A stretch of 64,000 bases of DNA, from positions 186,001-250,000 of the forward strand of contig NZ_JAATJH010000002.1 in the NCBI RefSeq assembly GCF_011927835.1, in the 5' to 3' direction. Positions 26,301-34,668 of this stretch are shown in pieces (within the stretch, counting starts at the first letter, position 1; each line of letters starts with the position of its first letter). Both the position numbers and the translations under genes were made by a program. This stretch comes from Neolewinella antarctica (lineage in GTDB: Bacteria > Bacteroidota > Bacteroidia > Chitinophagales > Saprospiraceae). The notes under the pieces were generated by a model. It saw only the letters and a program-made list of their open reading frames with translations, did not search any database and was not told the DNA's origin.

Positions 26301-26465
26301 AAATAACGCCACCCGGCCGGGGACCGGTAATTCTTTCTCCTGACGGATGCCGTCGCGGTTCATGTCGAACCAACTACGTCCGCTAATGGACCCACAATTT
26401 TCGGTACAATTTTGTGCAAAGAGAGGTGTACTGGCTAGGGCCAGGAGCAAAAACAAAAAACGCAT
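23364..26465 (-). CDS. T9SS-secreted SdrD_B/DUF11-like surface protein, copy 2 of a tandem pair
   Basis: A 1033-residue secreted protein. Signal peptide MRFLFLLLALASTPLFA-QN. An SdrD_B-like Ig module follows (GSISGRSWFDMNRDGIRQ, GTYAFNDLAAGTYIIEF). The centre holds Ig-like and carboxypeptidase-regulatory-like modules, then a DUF11-like conserved domain (TGSFDPNEKLVFP, LTYELHYQNTGTDTAFTVVIRDTLP, NRAGIYFDFNDPVITE). The final ~80 residues are a type A T9SS sorting domain (IELFPNPVG, VDVFGRTVGTY, LPTGPYVLVVES, GRKQFMVAR). ATG 26465 is chosen because it opens the signal peptide. It is paralogous over its whole length to the next upstream gene. Confidence 0.9.
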   Translation of the reverse strand: MRFLFLLLALASTPLFAQNCTENCGSISGRSWFDMNRDGIRQEKELPVPGRVALFQDRTAQPLEIDIEEDGTYAFNDLAAGTYIIEFLPPTPIVFATSRKQGDDPTRDSDVNAGSFEVEIDLAANQDVTSDADIGWLLLDVFVRTLREPSCANPSGDYEVVSTSLSSAELTINGESVPTPGDTLILDELVSGNNEFTVSFAGNSASFSFVVPPATPPLKLTQTGSHCTDSTQVHLAIEAIDFASAVSYQWSDGSTDSILRQPVVGQRYDVTVSLDNGCDAFGKYVAKPTKYVFPQPSIFRLDCATGLDTITLPESFYKLVEFQLREPGSDWGASANEFIVDRHANYAVRPAPGSSCAVSGGLQVVDGRLAGLSLREERIDPCLLDANYLFVDHPTTPDFFDSHEFSFRGPADSIVPDRSTSWFADLYGAQPGTYSVDVTSECGDTTLSTIVATADTCKLIPNVSGVVSLNEDGSCNGSLDDAGPSIPRVNVNLTNDDGTRAYLFQTDDTGYWEGRIPPDTYRASAAKPQDGSLLPCPSPLPSYTVNPDFETKINLAMAEVADCASLNVDVTSPRFRVCFDNRAYVSYANRGGEVAENTVLEVTVDSLFDEVTATETFTRSGDVLTFDLADLPALGRGQLRIDFKVNCDAIRGQLHCIKAEISSDNACNPGDERALVDVTADPCDGDSTRFNITNIGTEAMANALEYFVYVNTELDESRSKRVAGLEAGETLTLSFPATGSTVQVVARQATAAGVGSAYPSAIVEGCGGVMTGSGVQISSDNGFAGRSIYCRTNTGSFDPNEKLVFPVGLGEMGDVPPGTRLTYELHYQNTGTDTAFTVVIRDTLPVELDIATIDFGTSSHDYRVRIDSGRVLIFTFDNILLVDSFTNVTGSMGVVKYKINHVTTLERGDQFRNRAGIYFDFNDPVITEYARTRIEPLPSLFSSLTDDLRDAAIKIELFPNPVGAELRVELPELKVNANVSLRTVDVFGRTVGTYAYPGRNQPINVSALPTGPYVLVVESNGQIIGRKQFMVAR

Positions 26466-26494
26466 GTGAAGTAGGTTTATAAACTGAGAGGCCC

Positions 26495-26502
26495 CAAAGA
26501 TA
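26495..26502 (-). promoter_or_regulatory. Putative -7 element TATCTTTG for the downstream T9SS paralogue
   Basis: Exact TAnnTTTG match, 30 bp before ATG 26465. The leader between it and the ATG (GGCCTCTC, GTTTATAA) is also conserved ahead of the paralogue at 29909. Confidence 0.5.
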
Positions 26503-26753
26503 TACAAATTTGCAAATCGATAATACGTGGGGCCGACAAATGGCACGTTTGAGCGCGGCTCCATCAGTTATCTGGATGGGCGCGCGGAGATCCGTAGAAT
26601 GGAGCGCAAAACGGCCAACACTCACTCAAGGAATACAAATCACCATAAAACCGAAACTCGCACCCTAAATTCGACGAAACCGGACGTTCGTGAGCATCTA
26701 GCGCACGTGCGCCCACGTCGGTGCGCTGCTATTTTTAATAAACCCAGCACCCG

Positions 26754-29700
26754 CTACCGAGCAACTACGAATTGCTTTCTACCGATGACGTGGCCCCCGC
26801 TTTGTGCCACCAGAACGTAAGTGCCAACGGGTAGCGCACTAACGTCAATCGGATCACCCTGCTTGAAATAAGGGTACGTTCCTGCCGTCTGACCAAATAC
26901 GTTTATGACTCGTAAACTAACGTCAACGGGCCCGTTCAAATCCGGCAATTCAACCTGGAGTTCATTGCCGACGGGGTTAGGAAACAACTCGATGCGGACG
27001 GGGAAATTTCTAAATTCCGGAACCAAAGAATTAATTAACGAGGGTAATGGCACAATGCGCGTACGCACGAATTCCGTAATGACGGGCTCGTTGAAATCAA
27101 AATAAATACCCGCACGATTTTGGAATTCATCACCTCTCTCCAGTGTCTCAACGTGGTCGATCGAGAAACTCACCACCCCCATACTGCCGGCTACGTTAGT
27201 AAAGCTGTCCACCAGCAAGATATCGTTGAAAGTAAAAGTGAGCACCCGTCCGTCATCAATCATCACGTCGTAATCGTGACTGGAGGCGCCGAATTCAATC
27301 GTCGCTACGTCCAGCTCAGCGGGAAGAACATCGCGGATGACGACCGTAAAGGCAGTATCGGTGCCGGTGTTTTGAAAGTGGAGTTCGTAGGTCAGGCGCG
27401 TCCCCGGCGGAACGTCCCCCAGATCGCCGAGGCCGGTCGGGAACACGCGTTTCTCATTCGGATCGAAACTGCCGGTGTTAATCCGGCAGTAAATACTGCG
27501 CCCCGCAAATCCGTTATCGGAGCTGATCTGAACGCCCGCCCCGATCATGATCCCACCGCAGCCTTCCACGATCGCGGACGGATAAGCTGAGCCTATCCCG
27601 CCCATAGTGGCCTGCCTGGCCACGACCTGCACCGTTGCACCCGTAGCGGGGAAGGTTAAGCCCAGGTTTTGCCCCGCCGCTAGTCCGGCTACTCTTTTGG
27701 ATTCGTTTTCGTCCAGTTCCGCATCCACGTAAACGAAGTATTCCAAGTCGCTACTCATGGCTACCGTACCGACGTTGGTAATGTTGAAGCGGAGACTATC
27801 TCCGTCGCAGGGGGCAGCCGTTACGTCAAGCAGTGCCCGGCCGGTACCGGGGTTGCAATCATTATCGCTCGAAATCTCGGCCTTCAGGCAGTGTAACTGT
27901 CCGCGGATAGACTCGCAACTTACTTTAAAGCCGAGCTGAAGCTGGCCCCGCCCGAGCGCCGGGAGATCGGACAAATCAAAAGTCAGTACGTCGCCGGAGC
28001 GGGTAAAATTTTGCGTAGCGGTCACTTCCTCGAAAAGCGGATCTACGGTTACCCTGAGCAGGGCGTTCTCTGCCATCTGACCACCCCGGTTAGCGTAGCT
28101 GACGTAAGCCTTATTTTCGAAGCAAACCCGGAAACGCGGGCTGACCACGTCGACCGACAGGCTTGCGCAGTCCGTCACTTCGATCATCGCCAAAGGGATG
28201 AATGCTACGAGGCCGGGGGGAAAGGTGTAGAATGACCGTGAAGACGGACAGGCTACGAGCGAGCTATCCCGCGGCGTGAGGACGGTGATGCGGTAGGTAT
28301 CCGGTACGATGCGTCCTTCCCAGTAACCATCATCGTCCGTTTGGAACAGGTAGTTTCTGGTGCCACCGTCGTTGGTCAGGCTAACGTTGGCGCGGGGTAT
28401 GGCCGTGCTTGCCGAGTTCGAGGAGTCGTCGCACAATCCGTCATTATTCAGGTAGACTAAGCCGCTCACGTTCGATATGAACTCACAGGTGTCGGCGGCT
28501 ACTACGAGCGTGGAAAGGGTGGTATCGCCGCATTCGGAGGTGACGTCGACGAAATAAAGCCCCGGCAGCGCGCCGTAGAGATCCGCGAACCAAGTTTTTT
28601 GTGGATCGGGAACAATCGAGTCCGCCGGACCGCGGAAGTTGAACGTGTGGGTTTTGGAGAAATCAGTGGTGGTTGGGTGGGATACGAACAAGTTATTTGC
28701 GTCGAGCAGACACGAGTCGATCCTCTCCTGACGTAGCACCATGCCGGTGAGCCGATCATCCAGGACTTCAAACTCGCCAGACACCGCGCAAGAACTGCCG
28801 GGGCCCGGACTGAGCGAATAAAAACCAGGCTTATCGACGGTGAATTCGCTGGCGGGGTCGCCCCGCCCGGCATCGGGGGGGCGTAATCTGAATTCAACGG
28901 CTTGAGAAATACTTTCTGGCAATGCAATTGTCGCTAAGCCAGTTACACAGTCCAGGCGGATAATACTGTCCTGGGGGAAGGTGTAAGGAGTAGCCCTAAC
29001 CCGGTAGGGAAATTCGCTGGTCGCCTGGCAGCCATCGTCCAGTGTAACGGTAACGCTGTAGCTTTCACCAACCACTGGCTGCCGCACTACTGAGTCGGTC
29101 GAGCCATCACTCCATTCGTAGCTGGCAAAACTTGAAGAGTCAATTGGCGCTACGGCTAGCCGTACGAGAGTGGGGTCGATGCATTCCGACCCAGCTTTTA
29201 TCACTTCAACGGGGAAGGGTTCTGAAACAAAAATATTCTGTACAGATTGAGCTTCGTAGATTAAAGTTCCGTTACTGAGTCTTCTGGATTTACCAAGAGA
29301 TATTTCGAGATAGTGTCCACCGGGCGTCAAGCTATCCAGCAGCGTAGCCTCACCGGTCCGGGGTACTGGCTGACCATCCACAAAAATAATTGCGGGAGCG
29401 CGTCCTTTAATTATGACCTCCACCGCCCCCGTTGGATTTGCACAGGTGGCCTCCCGAACCGTGCGCACGGAAGGGCTCTCTGTTACTATCCAGCCTACGT
29501 CGGCGTCCGTATTTATTTCCTGGCCCGCCCCTAAGGTGATCTGCACGTTGTATTCACCCTCGTTCACGTCGGTTGCGTCACTGTCACGTGCTGGATCGCT
29601 ACCTTGTTTGCTGAGTGTTGAGTAGAAAGCAAACCCGCCGGGTGGTTCGAACTCGAGGGTGTAATCTCCGGGGGGTAAATCCGTAAAAGTATATTCCCCG

Positions 29701-29909
29701 CTAAATTCACTTTTCTCACTAATCAACGTGGATCCATCATTCCCGTATAGTTTCACTTCGGTAATGGTGAGACTTTCGCTATCCTGGCGTATGCCATCGC
29801 GGTTCTCATCCAGCCAATTTAATCCACTGATGGAGCCGCAGTCATCACCACAATTTTGTGCAAGGAGAGGCGTACCGGCTAGAGCCAGGAGCAAAAACAA
29901 AAAACGCAT
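26754..29909 (-). CDS. T9SS-secreted SdrD_B/DUF11-like surface protein, copy 1 of a tandem pair
   Basis: A 1051-residue paralogue of the following gene with the same architecture: signal peptide MRFLFLLLALAGTPLLA-QN, SdrD_B-like module (GSISGLNWLDENRDGIRQ), middle Ig-like modules with the PTAYTF-like and SDGSTDSVVRQPVVG segments, the TGSFDPNEKRVFP domain, and a type A sorting domain (IELFPNPVGNELQVELPDL, GTYVLVAQSGG, GRKQFVVAR). The C-terminal halves are nearly identical; the region after the signal and around residues 180-230 has diverged most. It is probably a cell-surface protein of unknown ligand. Its leader shares the -7 motif region with copy 2. Confidence 0.9.
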   Translation of the reverse strand: MRFLFLLLALAGTPLLAQNCGDDCGSISGLNWLDENRDGIRQDSESLTITEVKLYGNDGSTLISEKSEFSGEYTFTDLPPGDYTLEFEPPGGFAFYSTLSKQGSDPARDSDATDVNEGEYNVQITLGAGQEINTDADVGWIVTESPSVRTVREATCANPTGAVEVIIKGRAPAIIFVDGQPVPRTGEATLLDSLTPGGHYLEISLGKSRRLSNGTLIYEAQSVQNIFVSEPFPVEVIKAGSECIDPTLVRLAVAPIDSSSFASYEWSDGSTDSVVRQPVVGESYSVTVTLDDGCQATSEFPYRVRATPYTFPQDSIIRLDCVTGLATIALPESISQAVEFRLRPPDAGRGDPASEFTVDKPGFYSLSPGPGSSCAVSGEFEVLDDRLTGMVLRQERIDSCLLDANNLFVSHPTTTDFSKTHTFNFRGPADSIVPDPQKTWFADLYGALPGLYFVDVTSECGDTTLSTLVVAADTCEFISNVSGLVYLNNDGLCDDSSNSASTAIPRANVSLTNDGGTRNYLFQTDDDGYWEGRIVPDTYRITVLTPRDSSLVACPSSRSFYTFPPGLVAFIPLAMIEVTDCASLSVDVVSPRFRVCFENKAYVSYANRGGQMAENALLRVTVDPLFEEVTATQNFTRSGDVLTFDLSDLPALGRGQLQLGFKVSCESIRGQLHCLKAEISSDNDCNPGTGRALLDVTAAPCDGDSLRFNITNVGTVAMSSDLEYFVYVDAELDENESKRVAGLAAGQNLGLTFPATGATVQVVARQATMGGIGSAYPSAIVEGCGGIMIGAGVQISSDNGFAGRSIYCRINTGSFDPNEKRVFPTGLGDLGDVPPGTRLTYELHFQNTGTDTAFTVVIRDVLPAELDVATIEFGASSHDYDVMIDDGRVLTFTFNDILLVDSFTNVAGSMGVVSFSIDHVETLERGDEFQNRAGIYFDFNEPVITEFVRTRIVPLPSLINSLVPEFRNFPVRIELFPNPVGNELQVELPDLNGPVDVSLRVINVFGQTAGTYPYFKQGDPIDVSALPVGTYVLVAQSGGHVIGRKQFVVAR

Positions 29910-29937
29910 AAGAAATAGGTTTATAATCGAGAGGCCC

Positions 29938-29945
29938 TAAAGATA
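29938..29945 (-). promoter_or_regulatory. Putative -7 element TATCTTTA for the upstream T9SS paralogue
   Basis: One mismatch to TAnnTTTG, at the position matching 26495-26502 of the other copy. The surrounding leader is conserved, which supports promoter function for both. Confidence 0.4.
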
Positions 29946-29980
29946 TAAAAATGACTCGTAGTGCCGATAAATACGTGATG

Positions 29981-29998
29981 GGCGCGGTCGCGGGTGCC
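29981..29998 (-). repeat. GCACCCGCGACCGCGCC-family dispersed repeat
   Basis: GGCGCGGTCGCGGGTGCC is the exact reverse complement of the GCACCCGCGACCGCGCC core. A second copy in opposite orientation lies 160 bp on, inside the uvrA N-terminus. Confidence 0.8.
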
Positions 29999-30122
29999 GA
30001 GGAGAAGCGTAAGGAGCAAAGAGGCTTGGCCATTGTCGATCCGGGAAATACGTACCGTAACAAAACCTAAACCCAAGCCCCGAGGTTGGTAAAAAGGACG
30101 TCCACAAGCGCCCGACCCCCGT

Positions 30123-33062
30123 ATGCCAATATCCCCCGCTCCTATCCAACAAGACCCCGCACCCGCGACCACGCAAGAAACCAAAAAGCGTAAGAAAGCC
30201 AAGAAAAACGAACTCCCGCACTCCGAACGCTTCCTGACCGTCATCGGCGCCAAGGAGCATAACCTGAAGGACATCAGCGTGGAACTCCCGCGCAACGAAC
30301 TCGTCGTGATTACTGGCCTTTCCGGGTCGGGTAAATCCAGCCTGGCCTTCGACACGATCTACGCCGAAGGGCAGCGGCGCTACATGGAGACCTTTTCCAG
30401 CTACGCCCGCCAGTTCATGGGCACGATGGAGCGGCCCGACGTCGAGCAGATCACCGGCCTTAGTCCCGTTATTTCGATCGAGCAGAAAACGACCAACCGC
30501 AGCCCGCGCTCCACAGTGGGGACGGTGACCGAGATATACGACTTCCTCCGCCTCCTCTACGCCCGCGCCGGCACCGCCTATTCCTACGTGACGGGCGAGC
30601 CCATGCTCCGCTACACCGAGGAGCAGATGAAGCAACAGATCGCGGAACGCTACGCCGGCAAGAAAATCATTGTTCTCGCACCGCTGATTCGGGGCCGGAA
30701 GGGGCATTATCGGGAGCTGTTCGAGCAAGTCCGTAAGCAAGGCTACACGAAGGTGCGCGTGGATGGTGAGATTCAGGACCTCAAGGAAGGCATGCAGGTC
30801 AGCCGCTACAAAGTCCACGACATCGAGCTCGTCGTCGACCGTATCAAGATGAGCCCCGAACGCGCGGAGCGACTCAGCCAGAGCCTCCAGACTTCTCTCA
30901 AAATGGGCGACGGACTACTGTTTATCCAGAACGACGACACCGGAGAAGTAAGCACCTTTTCCAAGAACCTGATGGATCCGGAAAACAACATCAGTTACGA
31001 AGAGCCGAGCCCGAATACCTTCAGTTTTAACTCCCCCTACGGCTACTGTAAAACTTGCCGTGGATTAGGAAATCTGAATAGCCCGGACATTGAAAAGATC
31101 ATCCCGGACCGCAAAAAAAGTATCAACAAGGGTGGTCTCGTCCCCCTCGGTGAAAACCGGGAGAATACTACTTTTAAGCAGGTAAAAGCCATCGCCAAGA
31201 CCTACAAATTCAAGCTTTCTGACCCGATCGAAAAGATCCCGGCGGAGGGACTGAACGTAATCCTTTACGGCGCGAAAAAGAAGGCCGGCCGCCAGAAGAA
31301 AAGCAAGTACGACCGCACGGCCCACGACATGGTTTGGGACGTCGAAAAGAATGGCCTCGTCGCCATGATCGGCCGCTGGTACGAAGAAACGACCAGCGAG
31401 CGCATCCGCACCTGGGCCGAGGACTTCATGACCATCGACACCTGCCCGACTTGCGATGGCGACCGCCTCCGCCGCGAAGCCCGGCACTACAAGATCAAGG
31501 ACAAAACAATCAGCGACCTAGCCCGCATGGACCTCGGCGAATTAGGCGTATGGATGGACACGGCCGAGGTTGGCCTCGACGAGCGCACGACGCTAATCGC
31601 CACGGACATCCTTAAGGAAATCCGCTTCCGTCTACGCTTCTTGCTACACGTGGGCCTCGGCTACCTGAGCCTGGACCGCCCCGGCCGCTCGCTTTCCGGC
31701 GGCGAAGCTCAACGTATTCGACTGGCGACGCAGATCGGTAGTCAGTTGACGGGCATTACCTACATCCTGGATGAGCCGAGTATCGGGTTGCACCAACGGG
31801 ATAACCAGCGCTTGATCCAGGCGCTAAGGGATTTGACGGACATCGGTAACACCGTCCTCGTCGTCGAGCACGACAAGGACATCATGATGGCGAGTGATTA
31901 CTTATTGGATCTCGGTCCCGGTGCCGGCATCAAGGGCGGTAAAGTCGTGACGGCCGGTAAACCGAAAGAGTTTTTGTTGCAAAAAAATGCCGGGAGTATT
32001 ACGAGCGACTACCTGGCCGGGCGTAAGAAGATTGAGATCCCGGAGAAGCGCCGCAAAGGCCACCCTAAACAGTATCTGGAACTGAAAGGTGCCAAGGGTA
32101 ATAACCTAAAGAACGTCAATATCAAGATTCCGCTCGGGACTTTTACCTGCGTAGCGGGCGTGAGTGGTTCGGGGAAATCAACGCTGATCAACGAGACGCT
32201 TTACCCCATTCTCCGCCAGCACTTCTACAACTCGGTCAAGCGGCCGCTGGAGTACAAAACCATCAAGGGCTTGGATCACATCGACAAAGTGATCGACATC
32301 GACCAGTCACCAATCGGGCGGACGCCGCGGTCGAATCCGGCTACTTATACCGGTGTGTTTACGGACATCCGTGCGTTGTTTACGAAGTTGCCGGAGTCGA
32401 TGATCCGTGGTTACAAACCTGGCCGGTTCAGTTTCAACGTCAAGGGCGGCCGCTGCGAAACCTGCAAGGGCAGCGGGATGCGGACGATCGAGATGAACTT
32501 CTTGCCGGACGTGGAGGTCCAGTGCGAAACCTGCCAGGGTAAACGCTTCAACCGGGAGACGCTGGAGATTCTGTACAAGGGCAAGAGCATCAACGACGTG
32601 CTGAACATGTCCGTCGCGGAAGCGTCGGATTTCTTCGAGGCCATTCCGAAGATCTACCGGCGGATGAAGACGCTGAAGGACGTCGGTCTCGGTTACATTA
32701 CCCTCGGCCAGCGGGCGACGACGCTTTCGGGTGGTGAGGCGCAGCGGGTCAAACTCGCCGAAGAACTCAGTAAGCGGGCTACCGGGCAGACGGTTTATAT
32801 TCTGGACGAACCTACCACGGGCCTACACTTTGAGGATATTCAGTACTTACTGCGCGTTCTCCAGGGCTTGGTCGACAAGGGAAATACCGTCATCGTGATT
32901 GAGCACAGCATGGACGTGATCAAGGTTGCGGACTACCTGATCGACATGGGGCCGGAAGGTGGCCGGGGCGGGGGCACGCTGGTGGCTAAGGGGACGCCGG
33001 AGCAGGTGGCTAAGGTCGAGGAAAGCTATACCGGGCAGTTTTTGATTCCGGAGTTGGCTTAA
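30123..33062 (+). CDS. uvrA: Excinuclease ABC subunit UvrA
   Basis: Damage-recognising ATPase of nucleotide excision repair. The 979 residues contain two ABC modules: Walker A GLSGSGKSSL near 65 and GVSGSGKSTL near 680, with ABC signatures LSGGEAQRIRLA and LSGGEAQRVKLA. Zinc-binding cysteine pairs are in CKTCRGLG, CPTCDGD, CETCKGSG and CETCQGKR. The first ~30 residues (PAPIQQDPAPATTQETKKRKKAKK) are low complexity and partly encoded by a dispersed repeat copy (30158-30174), so the conserved protein starts near residue 37 (ERFLTVIGAKEHNL). Start ATG 30123 is kept because no later ATG precedes that core. UvrB and UvrC are not in the window. Confidence 0.97.
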   Translation: MPISPAPIQQDPAPATTQETKKRKKAKKNELPHSERFLTVIGAKEHNLKDISVELPRNELVVITGLSGSGKSSLAFDTIYAEGQRRYMETFSSYARQFMGTMERPDVEQITGLSPVISIEQKTTNRSPRSTVGTVTEIYDFLRLLYARAGTAYSYVTGEPMLRYTEEQMKQQIAERYAGKKIIVLAPLIRGRKGHYRELFEQVRKQGYTKVRVDGEIQDLKEGMQVSRYKVHDIELVVDRIKMSPERAERLSQSLQTSLKMGDGLLFIQNDDTGEVSTFSKNLMDPENNISYEEPSPNTFSFNSPYGYCKTCRGLGNLNSPDIEKIIPDRKKSINKGGLVPLGENRENTTFKQVKAIAKTYKFKLSDPIEKIPAEGLNVILYGAKKKAGRQKKSKYDRTAHDMVWDVEKNGLVAMIGRWYEETTSERIRTWAEDFMTIDTCPTCDGDRLRREARHYKIKDKTISDLARMDLGELGVWMDTAEVGLDERTTLIATDILKEIRFRLRFLLHVGLGYLSLDRPGRSLSGGEAQRIRLATQIGSQLTGITYILDEPSIGLHQRDNQRLIQALRDLTDIGNTVLVVEHDKDIMMASDYLLDLGPGAGIKGGKVVTAGKPKEFLLQKNAGSITSDYLAGRKKIEIPEKRRKGHPKQYLELKGAKGNNLKNVNIKIPLGTFTCVAGVSGSGKSTLINETLYPILRQHFYNSVKRPLEYKTIKGLDHIDKVIDIDQSPIGRTPRSNPATYTGVFTDIRALFTKLPESMIRGYKPGRFSFNVKGGRCETCKGSGMRTIEMNFLPDVEVQCETCQGKRFNRETLEILYKGKSINDVLNMSVAEASDFFEAIPKIYRRMKTLKDVGLGYITLGQRATTLSGGEAQRVKLAEELSKRATGQTVYILDEPTTGLHFEDIQYLLRVLQGLVDKGNTVIVIEHSMDVIKVADYLIDMGPEGGRGGGTLVAKGTPEQVAKVEESYTGQFLIPELA
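30158..30174 (+). repeat. GCACCCGCGACCGCGCC-family repeat inside the uvrA N-terminal coding region
   Basis: CGCACCCGCGACCACGC, one change from the core, is read as a Pro-Ala-Pro-Ala-Thr-Thr stretch of the UvrA N-terminal tail. Confidence 0.7.
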
Positions 33063-33111
33063 GACGTGATCGCCCTAGCTGAGTAGTAGTGAATTTACCG
33101 GTGACCCCCCG

Positions 33112-33256
33112 GACGCTCGGAGGACAATTTCAGGAGTTTCGCTTTGCTACCTTCCTGAAATCGACGCTCCGAGGACCTAATCTTGTCAGAAATAGCTGAG
33201 CTTAGAGATCCTCGGAGCGTCTCCCGTAGCGCAGCGCCGGGAGTCCTCCGAGCGTC
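33112..33256. repeat. Nested cloverleaf-like palindromic element between uvrA and the HMG-CoA reductase gene
   Basis: A closing stem GACGCTCGGAGGAC (33112-33125)/GTCCTCCGAGCGTC (33243-33256) encloses three hairpins: TTTCAGGA/TCCTGAAA (33128-33135/33153-33160), GACGCTCCGAGGA/TCCTCGGAGCGTC (33163-33175/33209-33221) and CTCCCG/CGGGAG (33221-33226/33238-33243). The closing stem and middle hairpin share nearly the same 14-mer. It lies between the convergent 3' ends of two genes and may also end transcription. Confidence 0.8.
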
Positions 33257-33280
33257 TGGATGAAGGGTTCTCTAAGCAAA

Positions 33281-34486
33281 CTATTTAGCAACGGCCTTCC
33301 GCCCCAGCCGCTCGTGCGCCGAAGAAAAGTGACCGGCCGATAGTGCGGCGAGAATTGAAAGTTCCCCCGCCAGGCAAACGCCCGCCGTGATTTCAGCGAA
33401 TTTATTAGCTTTCCCCGCACCGAAGCAGTCCATAATTTCTAAGCATTCTCTTTGGGTGGGCAGGCCGGTGCCACCACCCACCGTTCCCACGATCAGGTTG
33501 GGAAGCGTGATGGAAGCGTACAAATCTCCCGCCTGGGTCAACTCCATTTTTACCGTACCAACGGCCGCTTCGGCAACGCAGGCAGCATCTTGCCCACAGG
33601 CGATGAACAGCGCGGCCAGACCATTTGCGAGGTGAGCGTGGACCCCGATCGTACCCGTCTGAAGGGCACCGTAGCAGGCGGCGCGGCCGAAGTGGTCGAT
33701 CTTTTCGGGCGTGGTTTTCAGAACGTCAACAACGATTTTTCTCGGCAGAACGAGCTCCGCGCAGACCCGCTTACCACGGACGGACTGGAAACTGGCGTAA
33801 TTAGCCTTTTTATCACCGGAAGCATTGACTTCCAAGTACCAGTTAGTGACCTCCCCCGGGAAATGCTTGGCGATGTAGTGGCAAATCCGGTCGGTACAGA
33901 TGGTGACCATGTTCTGTCCGGCGGCATCCCCGGTAGTGAAGGAAATGCGGAGAGTAACGGCGTTGCCCTCCAGGGTGGGGGAGATGGTGGTTAGCTTAGC
34001 GTAGCGGCTGTGTTCGCCGGTGATACGCTCGAAATCAGCGTGGTGCTGCTGCACCCAGGTAAGGAAGCTAACGGCGGTGGTCAGGTCGACGAGTTCGAAG
34101 TAAGGAGCGCGTTGAACACCTTCGGTAATGACCTTTACGGTAGCGCCACCGGCGACGGTGATGGCTTTCATGCCGCGGGAAAAGGAGGCGACCAAAGCCC
34201 CTTCGGTCGTTGCCAGAGGAATATTGAACTCACCCTTTGCGTGGTCGCCGTTCATCAGAATCGGACCGGCCAGGCCGACCGGCACGCGGGCCATGCCGAG
34301 GAAATTCTCGATGTTGCCGCGGAGGTCTTTTGCCGTTGGGTTGGGCAATGTTCCCGCCAGATGGGGCCGCTTATTTTGATCCTCGATGGTTGATGGTTTT
34401 ATGCTTTGGTGGGACGCTTTTTCGGGGGGGATTGTTTGACGGTGACTGTTTTGGTTGGTAAACGAAAACGTGGGGCTGCACCCCAC
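33281..34486 (-). CDS. Hydroxymethylglutaryl-CoA reductase, class I-like
   Basis: Reduces HMG-CoA to mevalonate, committing carbon to isoprenoids. Recognisable blocks are ENFLGMARVPVGLAGPILMNG, the ATTEGALVASFSRG substrate loop (Glu), SGDKKANYASF (catalytic Lys), GDAAGQNMV (cofactor-binding segment) and VGGGTGLPTQRECLEIM. The catalytic His is probably in AGHFSSAHERLGRK near the end. The layout is that of class I soluble enzymes without the eukaryotic membrane anchor. The start is uncertain: the only in-frame start codon ahead of the core, apart from a late TTG, is GTG 34486, which lies in a repeat-like hairpin. The first ~40 residues are unconserved. No other mevalonate-pathway gene is nearby. 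Confidence 0.92.
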   Translation of the reverse strand: MGCSPTFSFTNQNSHRQTIPPEKASHQSIKPSTIEDQNKRPHLAGTLPNPTAKDLRGNIENFLGMARVPVGLAGPILMNGDHAKGEFNIPLATTEGALVASFSRGMKAITVAGGATVKVITEGVQRAPYFELVDLTTAVSFLTWVQQHHADFERITGEHSRYAKLTTISPTLEGNAVTLRISFTTGDAAGQNMVTICTDRICHYIAKHFPGEVTNWYLEVNASGDKKANYASFQSVRGKRVCAELVLPRKIVVDVLKTTPEKIDHFGRAACYGALQTGTIGVHAHLANGLAALFIACGQDAACVAEAAVGTVKMELTQAGDLYASITLPNLIVGTVGGGTGLPTQRECLEIMDCFGAGKANKFAEITAGVCLAGELSILAALSAGHFSSAHERLGRKAVAK

Positions 34487-34487
34487 G
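34469..34487. repeat. Hairpin CGTGGGG-CTGCA-CCCCACG at the HMG-CoA reductase start
   Basis: A 7-bp perfect stem overlapping the apparent GTG start of the reductase. It looks like a REP-type hairpin; in the mRNA it would hide that start codon. Confidence 0.6.
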
Positions 34488-34605
34488 CTACGAGAGACGA
34501 CCCTCCGGGCCTAGCTGGTACCAAGCGGAACTTCGAGGACGATCCAGGAATAGATTGGTGGGATACATAAGCTTGCGCAGGTGAGTAGAGTGTACGGTCT
34601 TGTTT

Positions 34606-34633
34606 CTTTGCTCTTTGCTCTTTGCTCTTTGCT
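34606..34633. repeat. Tandem array of four CTTTGCT heptamers
   Basis: Four perfect copies, a third heptamer sequence distinct from the AGACC and CCGCCTA families in this window. Confidence 0.9.
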
Positions 34634-34650
34634 CTTTTACCGAATTACCC

Positions 34651-34668
34651 TGCACCTGCGACCGCGCC
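34651..34668 (+). repeat. GCACCCGCGACCGCGCC-family dispersed repeat
   Basis: TGCACCTGCGACCGCGCC, one change from the consensus, 17 bp after the CTTTGCT array. Confidence 0.8.
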
